DNA of 64,000 bases from Lacisediminihabitans profunda (GTDB lineage Bacteria; Actinomycetota; Actinomycetes; Actinomycetales; Microbacteriaceae). Shown here piece by piece: positions 1 to 8,727 of this stretch (the stretch's first letter is position 1; each line of letters opens with the position of its first letter). The notes beneath the pieces are model-generated. The model did no database searches and had not been told where the DNA came from. It saw only the letters and a list, made by a program, of their open reading frames with translations. Both the position numbers and the translations under genes were made by a program. The stretch is from positions 62,001 to 126,000 of the forward strand of contig NZ_VRMG01000008.1 of the NCBI RefSeq assembly GCF_008040105.1, written 5' to 3'.

Positions 1-102
1 CACTAGGGACTTATGACCGTCGACATCCGTGCGCCCCCGGCGCGGCTACCCGTTTGGGTGACGAACCGGCAGACTGGGGGAACCGTACCGAGAGGCGCCG
101 CA

Positions 103-1002
103 ATGGCAGATCAGACTGACGCTCGCGTCGCCGTCTACATCGACTTCGACAACATCATCATTTCCCGCTACGACCAACGGAGTAAGCGCGGGCAGTTTCA
201 CAAGGATGAGGCCCGCAGTTTCGACGCCAGGGCGAACGCGGGAACCGAGATCGCGAAACGGCTCGAGGATGCCACGGTCGACCTGAGTGCCGTGCTCGAC
301 TTCGCCTCGTCCTTCGGAACCATCGCCGTGAGCCGCGCCTACGCGGACTGGTCGGTCGCCGTGAACGCGAGCTATCAGAAGCAGCTCATCGAGCGGGCCG
401 TCGATCTCGTGCAACTCTTCCCCACCGTCGCGTCGATGAAGAACGGGGCCGACATCCGGCTCGCCGTCGACGTGGTCGAAGACCTGTTCCGGCTCTCCGA
501 CCTCACCCACGTCGTGATCGTGGCCGGCGACTCCGACTACATCGCGCTCGCCCAGCGCTGCAAACAGTTGGGCCGATACGTGGTCGGCATCGGTGTGGCC
601 GGCGCCACGAGCAAGGCCCTCGCCGCCGCCTGCAACGAATTCGCCGACTACGACGCGCTGCCCGGAGTCAAGTCGGCCGACGAGCCGTCGGGTCCCGCGC
701 CGAGCAGCACGCCGCCCACCGACGCCCCCACGCGCCGAGGTCGGCGTTCGAAGCCGCTGAGCGAGAAGGATGCCGCCACCGAACTCCTGGTGCGCGCCCT
801 GCAGCTCAGCCAGGCCAAGAACGACGACGAATGGCTGTCGAGCGCCGCCGCCAAGAGCCAGATGCTGCGGATGGACCCCACCTTCCAGGAGCGCTCCCTC
901 GGCTTCAAGTCGTTCACGGACTTCGTGCGGTCGCTCGAGGACCGCATCGAGCTCGACGAGAAGCACCCGTCCCGCCGGCTGCGGCTGCGCCAGACGGCCT
1001 GA
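103..1002 (+). CDS. NYN-domain nuclease with C-terminal OST-HTH/LOTUS-like domain
   Basis: A 299-residue protein of the LabA/NYN (PIN-like) family, presumed to be a metal-dependent RNA nuclease. The N-terminal NYN fold shows YIDFDN at residues 12-17, D117 in ADIRLAVD and VAGDSDY at 141-147. These are the acidic residues that bind metal in the family. A Pro/Ser-rich linker (about 190-215) leads to a basic, helical C-terminal domain (about 220-295) that resembles OST-HTH/LOTUS RNA-binding modules. The ATG at 103 is preferred because the ORF upstream of it (from 13) lacks any family resemblance. It stands alone, with the PLP decarboxylase downstream. The family call is good; the RNA substrate is unknown. 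Confidence 0.85.
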   Translation: MADQTDARVAVYIDFDNIIISRYDQRSKRGQFHKDEARSFDARANAGTEIAKRLEDATVDLSAVLDFASSFGTIAVSRAYADWSVAVNASYQKQLIERAVDLVQLFPTVASMKNGADIRLAVDVVEDLFRLSDLTHVVIVAGDSDYIALAQRCKQLGRYVVGIGVAGATSKALAAACNEFADYDALPGVKSADEPSGPAPSSTPPTDAPTRRGRRSKPLSEKDAATELLVRALQLSQAKNDDEWLSSAAAKSQMLRMDPTFQERSLGFKSFTDFVRSLEDRIELDEKHPSRRLRLRQTA

Positions 1003-1070
1003 GGGTCGCACCGCGCGCCTGCGGCCGCGCCCTTCCCTCCCCCATCCGCTCCCCATCCCCTCCCCCATCC

Positions 1071-1130
1071 GTGAGGTGCCCAGATTCGCCGCTACCACCG
1101 CGAACGAGGCGACGGATGTGGGCACCTCAC
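1071..1130. repeat. Intergenic inverted repeat, 12-bp perfect arms
   Basis: GTGAGGTGCCCA at 1071-1082 is the exact reverse complement of TGGGCACCTCAC at 1119-1130, with a 36-nt loop. The loop holds a smaller pair, TCGCC/GGCGA. It follows the NYN gene stop by 69 nt and is preceded by C-rich sequence. It has no T-tract, so it is not a classical terminator. It looks like the other palindromes in this window but lacks their TGCA/CTCGAC signature. Confidence 0.6.
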
Positions 1131-1208
1131 GAGCGAGCACCCGGAGCACGGGATGGCGTCCACGGCCGCTCTCTTCCGCTGGCCGACACGCGGGTCTACC
1201 CTCGAATC

Positions 1209-2588
1209 GTGACAGCCGACCCGAATGCCTTCAGCACGGCTCTCGATCGCGCCCATGCGCACGCCACGGAGTGGCTCGCGTCCGTACCGACGCGGCCAGT
1301 ATCACCCCGGACCACCGCCGACGAGCTGGCCAAGACGCTCGACGGGCCGCTACCTGGCGGCCCGTCCGACCCGGCGGCCGTGATCGACGAGCTCGCCGCC
1401 GTCGCCGAGCCGGGGCTCATGGCGATGCCTTCCGGAAAGTTCTTCGGCTGGGTGGTCGGCGGAACCCTGCCCGCGGCGCTGGCCGCCGACTGGCTCGTGA
1501 CGGCCTGGGACCAGAACGCCGGCATGCGCTACGCCACCCCCGCGACGGCCGCCATCGAACAGGCCGCCGGCGACTGGATTCTCGACCTCCTGGGTCTGCC
1601 GCGCGGTTCGGACGTGGGTTTCACCACCGGAGGCACGATGGCGAACTTCGTCGGTCTCGCGGCCGGTCGGCAGAGCGTGCTCGATGGCGTGGGGTGGGAT
1701 CTCAACACCCTCGGACTCGCTGGCGGGCCGCGGATCACGGTGCTCGCGGGGCGCGAGCGACACGCCTCGGTCGACCTGGCCCTGCGCTATCTCGGGCTCG
1801 GACTCCCCGTGCTGGTGGACGCCGACGCCGAGGGCAGGATCATCCCCGCCGCGCTGGCCGAGGCCATGCGCGAGGTGACGGGGCCGACGATCCTGTGCCT
1901 GCAGGCCGGCAACCTGCACTCCGGAGCGTTCGATCCGATGCGGGAGTGCGTGGCGATCGCCCACGAGCACGGCGCCTGGGTGCACGTGGACGGCGCGTTC
2001 GGCCTCTGGGCCGCGGCGAGCCCGCTGTACCGCGACCACCTGGACGGTCTCGACACGGCCGACTCCTGGGCGACGGATGCCCACAAGACTCTCAACGTGC
2101 CGTACGACTGCGGCATCGCCGTCGTGGCCAACCCCAAGCCGGTGCGCGCGGCCCTTGGGGTGCAGACGAGCTACCTCATCAACGCGGACCACGGGCCCGG
2201 CGATCCGTTCGACAAGGTGCCCGAGCTGTCACGCCGCGCCCGCGGGGTGCCGGTCTGGGCGGCGCTGCGCTCGCTCGGCCGCTCCGGCGTCGTGCAACTC
2301 GTGGAGGGTCTCGCGGCCAACGCCCGCGCCCTGGCCGAGGGTCTCGCCCGGCTTCCCGGCGTGGAGGTGCTCAACGACGTCGTCTTCACCCAGGTGAGCC
2401 TCGCATTCGGCGACGACGAGAACACCCGCCGGGTGACGAAGAACCTCATCGACAGCGGGCTCGTCTGGATGTCCGGCTCGCACTGGCGGGACCGGGACAT
2501 CCTGCGCGTCTCTGTCAGCAACTGGTCCACGGACGACACCGACGTGGCGGACGCGATTTCCGCCGTCGAGAGGGCGATGGCGCAATAG
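1209..2588 (+). CDS. PLP-dependent group II amino-acid decarboxylase
   Basis: A 459-residue fold-type I PLP enzyme resembling aromatic-L-amino-acid and glutamate decarboxylases. It is expected to decarboxylate an amino acid, substrate unknown. Seen in the sequence: the phosphate-binding TTGGTMANF at about 140-148, HVDGAFG with D261 to pair with the pyridine nitrogen, and DAHKTLN with the Schiff-base lysine K293. The frame is open well upstream, but family similarity begins near the GTG at 1209, so that start is chosen. DUF1761 follows after 39 nt and may be cotranscribed. Some relatives act as aminotransferase-like enzymes, so the substrate is left open. Confidence 0.88.
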   Translation: MTADPNAFSTALDRAHAHATEWLASVPTRPVSPRTTADELAKTLDGPLPGGPSDPAAVIDELAAVAEPGLMAMPSGKFFGWVVGGTLPAALAADWLVTAWDQNAGMRYATPATAAIEQAAGDWILDLLGLPRGSDVGFTTGGTMANFVGLAAGRQSVLDGVGWDLNTLGLAGGPRITVLAGRERHASVDLALRYLGLGLPVLVDADAEGRIIPAALAEAMREVTGPTILCLQAGNLHSGAFDPMRECVAIAHEHGAWVHVDGAFGLWAAASPLYRDHLDGLDTADSWATDAHKTLNVPYDCGIAVVANPKPVRAALGVQTSYLINADHGPGDPFDKVPELSRRARGVPVWAALRSLGRSGVVQLVEGLAANARALAEGLARLPGVEVLNDVVFTQVSLAFGDDENTRRVTKNLIDSGLVWMSGSHWRDRDILRVSVSNWSTDDTDVADAISAVERAMAQ

Positions 2589-2627
2589 ACTCCAGCCACC
2601 AACACCGGCGACGCCTGCGAGGACGCG

Positions 2628-3056
2628 ATGATTCCCGAGATCAACTACTGGGCAGTGATTCTGGCCACCGTCTCCACCATGATCGTCGGCTCGATCTGGT
2701 ACACCCCCCGGGTGTTCGGCGCCTATTGGATGAGGGCCACTGGCGTCACCCCGAGCGGCAACGCGAGGGATGCGGTGGGTCCGATCGTCGCCACCGTGAT
2801 CGTGAGCTTCATCACCTCCTGGGTGCTCGCCGGAGCCACCTTCATCGCGTGGAAGTTCTACGGCGGCGGATTCCTTTCCAGCGCGCTGGTCACCGGGATC
2901 CTGCTCTGGGCCGGCTTCACGGCCGCGCGTTTCATCACGCACGACGCGTTCGATCGGCGCCCGCGGGGTCTCACGATTCTCAACGTCTCCCACGAGTTCG
3001 TGACGATCCTCGTGATGGCCCTGATCATCGGCGTCTGGCCACCCGCCGGGGCGTAG
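2628..3056 (+). CDS. DUF1761 family membrane protein
   Basis: A 142-residue integral membrane protein with four hydrophobic segments, at about 7-25, 52-75, 85-104 and 118-137. The N-terminal pattern INYWAVILATV followed by GSIWYTPRVFG and W(M)RATG is typical of DUF1761, a family of unknown role. It follows the decarboxylase closely on the same strand and converges with the GNAT gene, with 3 nt between the stops. No catalytic motif is visible. Confidence 0.8.
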   Translation: MIPEINYWAVILATVSTMIVGSIWYTPRVFGAYWMRATGVTPSGNARDAVGPIVATVIVSFITSWVLAGATFIAWKFYGGGFLSSALVTGILLWAGFTAARFITHDAFDRRPRGLTILNVSHEFVTILVMALIIGVWPPAGA

Positions 3057-3059
3057 CCG

Positions 3060-3644
3060 CTACCCGGCCACCCGCAGCGTCATGACGGCTCGACCGTGCG
3101 TCGGTCTCGCCGTCACCTCGAAGCCCGCAGACGCGAAGAGGCCGACCGTGCCGATGTACAGGGTGTTGGGCGGTCGCCCTGGCCGCTCGGCGAGGTCGAT
3201 CGGGTAGCCCTCGATCACGCGGGCACCGTTGTCGCGCGCGAGTCGCACGGCGTGCTCGAGCAGGGTGTGCGCGAGACCACGCCCGCGGAATTCTCGGCGC
3301 ACCACGAAGCAGGTCACCGCCCACACCGTGCCGTCGTCCATCGGTTCGACGCTGCCGCGCCGCACCACTGACATCCGCGCGAGACGAGGTTGTTGGCTAC
3401 GCGGCGCGATCCTGCACCATCCGGCCGGTGCCCCGTCGACGTAGGCGACGAGGGGCGAGGCCACCCGCCCGGCGGCGAGTTCGACGCGCAGCGCGGCGCG
3501 CTTCTCGTCCCGACTCATCGTGGGGTACTCCGGATTGACGGCCCACTGGCACCAGCAGGTCGAGCCGTTGCCGCCGTGAGTGAGCGCGGCCTCGACGTCG
3601 GACCACGGCACATCCGCGGCCCGTTCCACACGAATGACGGTCAT
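3060..3644 (-). CDS. GNAT family N-acetyltransferase
   Basis: A 194-residue acetyl-CoA-dependent acetyltransferase. The acceptor substrate cannot be predicted. The core of the fold is seen as WAVTCFVVRREFRGRGLAHT, carrying the RxxRGxG/A pyrophosphate-binding loop of motif A, then LLEHAVRLARDNGARVIEGYP. A W/C-rich N-terminal segment (GNGSTCWCQW) is shared with a subset of actinobacterial GNATs. The ATG at 3644 is chosen because the longer reading frame adds a low-complexity Arg-rich tail. It is divergent from the alpha/beta hydrolase, with a 67-nt gap holding both promoters. Confidence 0.88.
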   Translation of the reverse strand: MTVIRVERAADVPWSDVEAALTHGGNGSTCWCQWAVNPEYPTMSRDEKRAALRVELAAGRVASPLVAYVDGAPAGWCRIAPRSQQPRLARMSVVRRGSVEPMDDGTVWAVTCFVVRREFRGRGLAHTLLEHAVRLARDNGARVIEGYPIDLAERPGRPPNTLYIGTVGLFASAGFEVTARPTHGRAVMTLRVAG

Positions 3645-3711
3645 GCCGGCACGATACTCCCGGGCACCGGCATCGCGCGCTCGGGTGGGCAAACGTGGTC
3701 GAATAGAGCCG

Positions 3712-4497
3712 ATGCTCACCTCAGAAACCCCGCCGATCCGATTCGTCGCCTCCCCAGACGGTCTCGCGCTCGCCAGCTACGAGTTCGGCGCGGTCGAACA
3801 CCCCACCGTGATCGCGGTGCATGGTTTCGCCTCCAGCGCCCTGCTCAACTGGTTCTCGTCCGGCTGGGTGCGTTACCTGCTGCGCGCCGGCTTCCGAGTG
3901 ATCCTCCTCGATCAGCGCGGGCACGGCGCGAGCGCCAAGCCGCACGAGCCGGAGCGCTACACGATGCAGGCGCTGGTCGCGGACGTGGTTGCGGTGCTGG
4001 ACGCCTACGAAATCGACCGGGCGCACTACATCGGCTATTCGCTCGGCGCCCGGGTTGGCTGGCATGCGGCGCTCCAACTCCCCGAGCGGATCGATCGGGC
4101 GGTGCTGGGCGGCATCCCCTCCGGCGACCCCCTGACCAGCTTTCGGCTCGACGAGGCGCGCGCCTTCGTCGCCGACGGCACGGAGATCGCCGATCGCCTC
4201 ACCCGCACCTACCTGACGATGGCGGAGAGCATCCCCGGCAACGACCTGGCGGCCCTGATCGCCCTCGTCGAGGGGATGCGCGGCGGGCAGCAGCCGGACC
4301 CGGCCAACCCGCCGACGCAGCCCATCCTCTTCGCGACGGGAGTCGAGGACCGCATCATCGACGGGTCCCGCTCGCTCGCGGCGGCGGCCCCCCACGGGTC
4401 GTTCTTCGAGATTCCCGGACGGCACCACTTCAACGCGCCGACGTCCCGGGCGTTCAGGGAGGCGGCGGTCGGGTTCCTCACCGGCCAGGAAGCGTAG
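3712..4497 (+). CDS. Alpha/beta-fold hydrolase
   Basis: A 261-residue cytosolic hydrolase of unknown substrate. The oxyanion/entry motif VHGFASS, the DQRGHG strand-loop and the nucleophile elbow GYSLGA (serine at about 107) are all present. A late histidine in GRHHFN completes the usual Ser-Asp-His triad. It is similar in style to esterase/perhydrolase members. The ATG at 3712 begins where family similarity begins. It is divergent from GNAT and convergent with OsmC, with 6 nt between the stops. Confidence 0.88.
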   Translation: MLTSETPPIRFVASPDGLALASYEFGAVEHPTVIAVHGFASSALLNWFSSGWVRYLLRAGFRVILLDQRGHGASAKPHEPERYTMQALVADVVAVLDAYEIDRAHYIGYSLGARVGWHAALQLPERIDRAVLGGIPSGDPLTSFRLDEARAFVADGTEIADRLTRTYLTMAESIPGNDLAALIALVEGMRGGQQPDPANPPTQPILFATGVEDRIIDGSRSLAAAAPHGSFFEIPGRHHFNAPTSRAFREAAVGFLTGQEA

Positions 4498-4503
4498 CTC
4501 GGA

Positions 4504-5055
4504 CTAGGCCTTGGCCACACTCACCGTCACCGGCGTCGCGTTCGCGAAGAGGTCGAGCACGGGGCAGTGGGCGTCGACGGCGGCCCGCAGCTCCTGGTAG
4601 CGGGCGTCCGTCTCCGGTCCCGTGATGGTGATGTCGAGGCGCACCGCGGTGAAGCCGGCGCGAACGGACTCCTCGATGCCGAACAGGCGACGGGCGTCGA
4701 GGTCGCCCTCGGCCTTCACGTCGATCTCGTCCACCCGGATTCCGAGGGCCTGGGCGTAGAGGCGGTAGACGACGACCTGGCAGGAGATGAGCGCGCCGAG
4801 CGCGAATTCCACCGGGCTGGCGGCGATGTCGTCCCCGGCGAGCGCGGCAGGCTCATCCACTCGGAAGCTGTGCTTTCCGGCGGTGATCGTCGATGCAACC
4901 GAGCCCTCACCGGTGCCGCGCACCCGGTAGGTCAGCTGCCCGTTCGCCACATCGGCGGCGATGCGCTCGCCCCAGGCAGCGCCGGCTTCGGTGAGCCGCG
5001 TGGCGCGTTCTTCGGCCGTGACGGAGGTTACGGGGGATGCGTCGAGGAGTGTCAT
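4504..5055 (-). CDS. OsmC/Ohr family peroxide-related protein
   Basis: A 183-residue OsmC-like protein, probably a thiol peroxidase for organic hydroperoxides in the cytoplasm. The two family cysteines are visible, one in GALISCQVVVYRLYAQ and one in DAHCPVLDLFANATPV near the C-terminus. These correspond to the peroxidatic and resolving positions. The length is ordinary for the subfamily. It is transcribed away from the repeat array that begins about 135 nt upstream of its start. Confidence 0.88.
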   Translation of the reverse strand: MTLLDASPVTSVTAEERATRLTEAGAAWGERIAADVANGQLTYRVRGTGEGSVASTITAGKHSFRVDEPAALAGDDIAASPVEFALGALISCQVVVYRLYAQALGIRVDEIDVKAEGDLDARRLFGIEESVRAGFTAVRLDITITGPETDARYQELRAAVDAHCPVLDLFANATPVTVSVAKA

Positions 5056-5190
5056 GCGCCGACAATACTTCGGATGCCGCGGCTCCCGTCGAGCCTCGCG
5101 TCACACGGCGACTCCCGGCGTAATACCGCGCCATGCGGAGCGTCGGCGCGCCATCTGCCTGACCGCGCCCTAGCCGCGGGCGGGCTCCGC

Positions 5191-5840
5191 GTGCGTAACT
5201 CCTGCAATTCCCGGATACACGACCGCCGCGGCCCGCAATCACGTGGGACGGGTCACTCGACCGGGCAAATTGCCGGAGTTGCAATTCTCGGATACTCGAC
5301 CTCCGCGGCCAGCAATCACGTGGGACGGACCACCCTCACCCGGCAAATTGCCGGAGTTGTGCACCGCGGAGGGGCGACATCGCTGCCGAGTCGCGCGCCG
5401 GATTGACCGCGGACCACTCTGTGGGCGAGCCATACAGTGCGGGCGCCGAGTTGCGCGGCCGAGTTGCGCGGCCGACCCCGCGTGCACAACTCCTGCAATT
5501 CTCGGATACTCGACCGCCGCGCCAGCAATCACGCGGGACGAACCACCCCGCCCGGCAAATTGCCGGAGTTGTGCACCGCGGAGGGGCGACACCGCTTCCG
5601 CTCGCGCGCCGGATTGACCGCGGACCACTCTGTGGGCGAGCCATACAGTGCGGGCGCCGAGCAGCGCGGCCGAGCTGCGCGGACGAGTTGCGCGGGCGAG
5701 CTGCGCGGCCGAGCGGCACGGCCGAGCTGCGGGCCCGCCCCGCGTGCACAACTCCTGCAATTCTCGGACACTCGACCGCCGCGGCCAGCAATCACTTGGG
5801 ACGGACCACCCCCACCCGGCAAATTGCCGGAGTTGTGCAC
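5191..5840. repeat. Array of four palindromic intergenic elements with expanded spacers
   Basis: Four copies of an imperfect palindrome lie at 5191-5281, 5282-5364 (left arm truncated), 5482-5576 and 5744-5840. Complete copies begin GTGCACAACTCCTGCAATT and end AATTGCCGGAGTTGTGCAC, one mismatch apart as inverted arms, around a 57-nt loop with CTCGACCGCCGCG. A 92-nt spacer segment (5359-5450) recurs almost unchanged at 5571-5661. The array lies in a 1,054-nt gap between osmC and yciI (5056-6109). I see no convincing gene in that gap, including 5841-6098. Confidence 0.9.
5658..5735. repeat. Six tandem 13-bp repeats inside the palindrome array
   Basis: Consecutive 13-mers near CGAGCTGCGCGGC run from 5658 to 5735 in six copies with 1-4 differences. 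The equivalent spacer at 5447-5472 has only two copies. The copy difference explains most of the spacing change between elements (262 versus 212 nt). This is a microsatellite-like expansion nested within a larger duplication. Confidence 0.85.
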
Positions 5841-6109
5841 CGCGGAGGGTCGACGCGATCGGTACGAACACGCCGATCTGAGTCCGGACCACGGCGGTTG
5901 TGCTCACCAGAGTCAGAAAACGGCGCAATCTTGGCAATGCGCGGCCGTCCTCGTGATGGCCGTGGCGGCGACGCGCACGCCGACGGGAATAAGCGCGAGG
6001 CGCACGATCATGGTGAGCGCGACGACGGCCGGTGTCGATTCCGGCCTCCCCCGACCGTCGTAGTGACGAGTCGGCAACACGGCCGACCCGCTGATTCAAG
6101 GAGGAACAG

Positions 6110-6397
6110 ATGTCCAACTTCGTTCTGGCGTTTCGCAGCAAGCCCGACGTGATGGCGACCGAGGAGGAGATCAGCGACTGGAACGCCTGGTTCCAGAAGC
6201 TGGGCGGCAGCGTGGTCGACAAGGGCAATCGCATCGGCGAGGTGACGCTACTCGGCGAGGGTGCGGGCGCGAACCAGATCTCCGGCTACTCGGTGATCGA
6301 CGCGTCCGACTTCTCGGGAGCGGTCGAAATCGCGAAGGGATGCCCCGGCCTCAAGTACGGCGGCAGCGTCGAGGTGGGCCAGCCCATCGCGATGTGA
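6110..6397 (+). CDS. YciI-like (YCII-related) protein
   Basis: A 95-residue soluble protein with the ferredoxin-like YCII fold pattern: FVLAFRSKPDV at the N-terminus, a central WNAWFQKLGGSVVDKGN, and a C-terminal GGSVEVGQPIAM typical of the PhnB/YciI-related group. Members are small putative enzymes with few proven functions. A strong ribosome site, AAGGAGGAAC, lies 6-8 nt before the ATG. It converges with padR across a palindromic terminator. Confidence 0.85.
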   Translation: MSNFVLAFRSKPDVMATEEEISDWNAWFQKLGGSVVDKGNRIGEVTLLGEGAGANQISGYSVIDASDFSGAVEIAKGCPGLKYGGSVEVGQPIAM

Positions 6398-6420
6398 GCC
6401 TCGCGCGACACCCGCCGACG

Positions 6421-6456
6421 CGAAACGGCCGACTGGTTGCCCAGCCGGCCGTTTCG
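6421..6456. terminator. Hairpin between convergent yciI-like and padR genes
   Basis: CGAAACGGCCGACTGG (6421-6436) pairs with CCAGCCGGCCGTTTCG (6441-6456), one wobble mismatch, across a TTGC loop. It sits between two convergent stops and could act in both directions. There is no U-tract, so termination would depend on the hairpin alone. Confidence 0.65.
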
Positions 6457-6475
6457 CCGTTCACAGTGCTCTCGC

Positions 6476-7096
6476 TCAATCGGCGAGGATGAGGTAGAGG
6501 GCGCGACGGGTCTCGTCGAGCTTCTCGATGGCGGCGGCGCGCTGCGCGTCGGTCGCCGAGTGGCGGAACTGCTGCACCACTCCCATGAGCTTGCCCACGC
6601 TCTCGAAGAACTGCCCGCCGGACTCGCTCTGGCCGGGCGTGGCATCCCAGGCCTTGGCGAAGTCGTCCTCGTGCTCGGCCACGTAGGCCTTTCCGGCATC
6701 CGTCAGTTCGAACTCGGTCTTGCGACCCTCGCCGGTGGAGACGATGAGGTCCTCGTCGACGAGCTGCTGCAGGGTGGGGTAGACCGAGCCCGGGCTCGGC
6801 CGCCAGGCTCCGCCGGTCTTCTCGGCGATCGCCTTGATGAGGCCGTAGCCGTTGGATGGGCCCTCTGCCAGCAGCGAGAGGATCACCGAGCGGATGTCGC
6901 CCTTGCTGGCGCGACGCGGGCCGCGTGGACCGAACCCGCCGCCGAATCCCGGGCCGCCGAAGCCGCCGGGGCCGAAGCCACCGAACCCGGGGCCGCCGGG
7001 GAAGCCGTGGCCTCGCCCACCGTGCTGGGAGGGGTCGTGATGGAAGCGACCCGATGGGTCGTGATGTGTTTCGTGTGTGTAGTGGTTGCGTTTCAT
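6476..7096 (-). CDS. PadR family transcriptional regulator with Gly/His-rich N-terminus
   Basis: A 206-residue DNA-binding repressor. The PadR winged helix spans about 62-140: KGDIRSVILSLL, GYGLIKAI and PSPGSVYPTLQQLVDEDL are family hallmarks. A C-terminal helix (about 170-205) provides dimerisation. Unusually, residues 3-60 are a low-complexity Gly/Phe/Pro and His-rich tail (many HH and GFGG runs) ahead of the DNA-binding domain. This could bind metal. The ATG at 7096 starts the His-rich segment. The upstream DNA carries three short palindromes, suggesting autoregulation. The inducer is unknown. Confidence 0.9.
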   Translation of the reverse strand: MKRNHYTHETHHDPSGRFHHDPSQHGGRGHGFPGGPGFGGFGPGGFGGPGFGGGFGPRGPRRASKGDIRSVILSLLAEGPSNGYGLIKAIAEKTGGAWRPSPGSVYPTLQQLVDEDLIVSTGEGRKTEFELTDAGKAYVAEHEDDFAKAWDATPGQSESGGQFFESVGKLMGVVQQFRHSATDAQRAAAIEKLDETRRALYLILAD

Positions 7097-7140
7097 GATC
7101 GCAGACACCCTTTCTGTCTGCTCAGGTCTATTCACTGAGC

Positions 7141-7187
7141 CATCGCAGAACTTCTGCGATGTGTTTACGATATATCGTTTAAAACGA
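7141..7187. promoter_or_regulatory. Palindrome cluster upstream of padR (candidate operator)
   Basis: Three inverted repeats sit in the space between padR and the SRPBCC gene: 7141-7161 (CATCGCAGAA, one-base centre, TTCTGCGATG), 7167-7178 (ACGATATATCGT) and 7175-7187 (TCGTTT-A-AAACGA). The A/T-rich ATATATCG segment differs from the GC-rich surroundings. PadR repressors commonly bind such dyads in their own promoters. Binding here is inferred. Confidence 0.55.
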
Positions 7188-7258
7188 AAGTGCAACCGCC
7201 GGGGCTCACCCCACGGGAAGTCTCCGCCAAGGAGACTGCGCTGCCACCCGTCCGGCAT

Positions 7259-7696
7259 TCACACTGGTTGTTCGAGGTGGGCCTTGAGGGACTTCATCGT
7301 CCGCTCGCTCTCGGCGGCGGCCATCCGCAGCAGGATCGGCTGCACGATCCGGAACATCCCGCGGGTGGTCAGCTCGCCGACCCGGGTGAGGTGAGTGCCT
7401 CCCCCGGCGTCATCCAGGTCGTATCGAATGAGCGCGTCGAGGCTGCCGGACGGCTTGTTCTGATGGAACTGAAGCGCGTGATCTGGCACGTCTTCGACGA
7501 GTTCGCCGCGCATTCGGCCGACCATGGTCGAGTCTTCGTAAGTGAGGGGGCCTGCCGCCGGGGAGGTTCGCATCTTCGTTCCGTGATACACCGGTGAGTG
7601 TCTGAGCCACGTCGGGTAGGCCTCGAGAGACCGGAGTGCCACGTAGACACGCTGGGTCGGGGCGTTGATGTCGATGGTGTTCGTTATCCGGACCAT
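7259..7696 (-). CDS. SRPBCC family protein (polyketide cyclase-like)
   Basis: A 145-residue START/Bet v 1-like protein. It begins MVRITNTIDINAPTQRVY, the usual opening strand and helix of SRPBCC proteins. It then shows the WLRHSP region and GTHLTRVGELTTRG in the C-terminal sheet, ending with a long helix. Such proteins bind hydrophobic ligands or modify cyclic intermediates; no substrate can be named. It lies between the divergent-type regulators lysR and padR, all on the minus strand. The ATG at 7696 matches the domain start. Confidence 0.8.
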   Translation of the reverse strand: MVRITNTIDINAPTQRVYVALRSLEAYPTWLRHSPVYHGTKMRTSPAAGPLTYEDSTMVGRMRGELVEDVPDHALQFHQNKPSGSLDALIRYDLDDAGGGTHLTRVGELTTRGMFRIVQPILLRMAAAESERTMKSLKAHLEQPV

Positions 7697-7740
7697 GGCA
7701 CCTGTTTTACACCCTGCCGTGATCCCGCACCAGCGCCGGA

Positions 7741-8655
7741 CTAGCTGGTGCGGTGCTGAGTGAGCCCCAGTGCGATCGTCCTGATCTGCGACAGGACAGC
7801 TTGCACATTGGTGCGTTCGAGAGTCTCCGGTCGAGCGAGACAATCGATGTGTCGGCCGAGCCCGGGGTGGATGAGGGGGCGGCGAACCAATTCCGGGTGG
7901 TCGTGGAGGTCCGCGGTGTAGCGAGGCATCAGCGCAATGCAGCCGCTCGCGGCGACAACGGCGGCGGCGACGAGGAACTCGTTGATTCGATGCAGGATGC
8001 GCGCTTCGCTGCCGCCGATGCCCGCGATCACGGTGATGGCCTGTTCGAGGGGGAATCCCTCCTGCACGGCTACCCAGGATTCGTCGTGCAGATCCCTGGG
8101 TTCGATCGAGACTTTCGCCGCCAGGCGATGGTCGCGTCGAACCACGATGTCCAGCGGCTCGAACAGGAGCGGTTCGACACGCACAGTCGCTGGCCACGGC
8201 GGACTACCCACCAAGCGGTGCGCGAGGACGAGGTCATGGTCCGAGGTGAGCCGGGGAAACCTTTCCTGCGCCACATCGAAGTCGCTCAGGCGCACGTGCG
8301 GCTGATCCGGAGCGCTCAAGGCGGTGATCAGCGGACCGAAGAGGGCCGATCCAGCACTGTGAAAGGCCGCCACCGAGACGGTGCCCGACTGGTCGCTCTG
8401 GAAACGCGTCACTGACTGCGCCGCACGCTCGAGCGCCACCTCCACGTCGATCGCCGCCGCAGCCAGGGCGCGCCCGGCCTCGGTGAGCGCGGTTCGCCGT
8501 CCGTCCTTGAACGTCAGTGGGGCGGACGACTGACGCTGCAGAGCGCTGATCTGCTGCGAGATTGATGACGGCGTGACGTGCATGGCCAGCGCCACGGCGG
8601 CAAGGCTGCCTCGCTCCCCCAACTCTCTCAACGCGCGTAGCTGGCCCAATTCCAT
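7741..8655 (-). CDS. LysR family transcriptional regulator
   Basis: A 304-residue LTTR. The N-terminal helix-turn-helix (MELGQLRALRELGERGSLA, then TPSSISQQISALQRQ) is clear. It is followed by the linker helix and a two-lobe periplasmic-binding-like effector domain (about 90-290). It is transcribed divergently from the EamA transporter at 8728. The 72-nt gap (8656-8727) is A/T-richer than its surroundings and probably holds both promoters and the operator. By the usual LTTR logic it likely controls that exporter. Confidence 0.92.
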   Translation of the reverse strand: MELGQLRALRELGERGSLAAVALAMHVTPSSISQQISALQRQSSAPLTFKDGRRTALTEAGRALAAAAIDVEVALERAAQSVTRFQSDQSGTVSVAAFHSAGSALFGPLITALSAPDQPHVRLSDFDVAQERFPRLTSDHDLVLAHRLVGSPPWPATVRVEPLLFEPLDIVVRRDHRLAAKVSIEPRDLHDESWVAVQEGFPLEQAITVIAGIGGSEARILHRINEFLVAAAVVAASGCIALMPRYTADLHDHPELVRRPLIHPGLGRHIDCLARPETLERTNVQAVLSQIRTIALGLTQHRTS

Positions 8656-8727
8656 AAGTTCAAACTAATCTATTTGTCCTGAAATACCAGTCTTGTCTTA
8701 CAGAACTGTGCACCGGACCATAGAGGG

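Noticed and set aside
5191-5840. CRISPR-like appearance of the repeat array
   Set aside because: Units are about 95 nt palindromes with related rather than unique spacers, and no cas gene is near.
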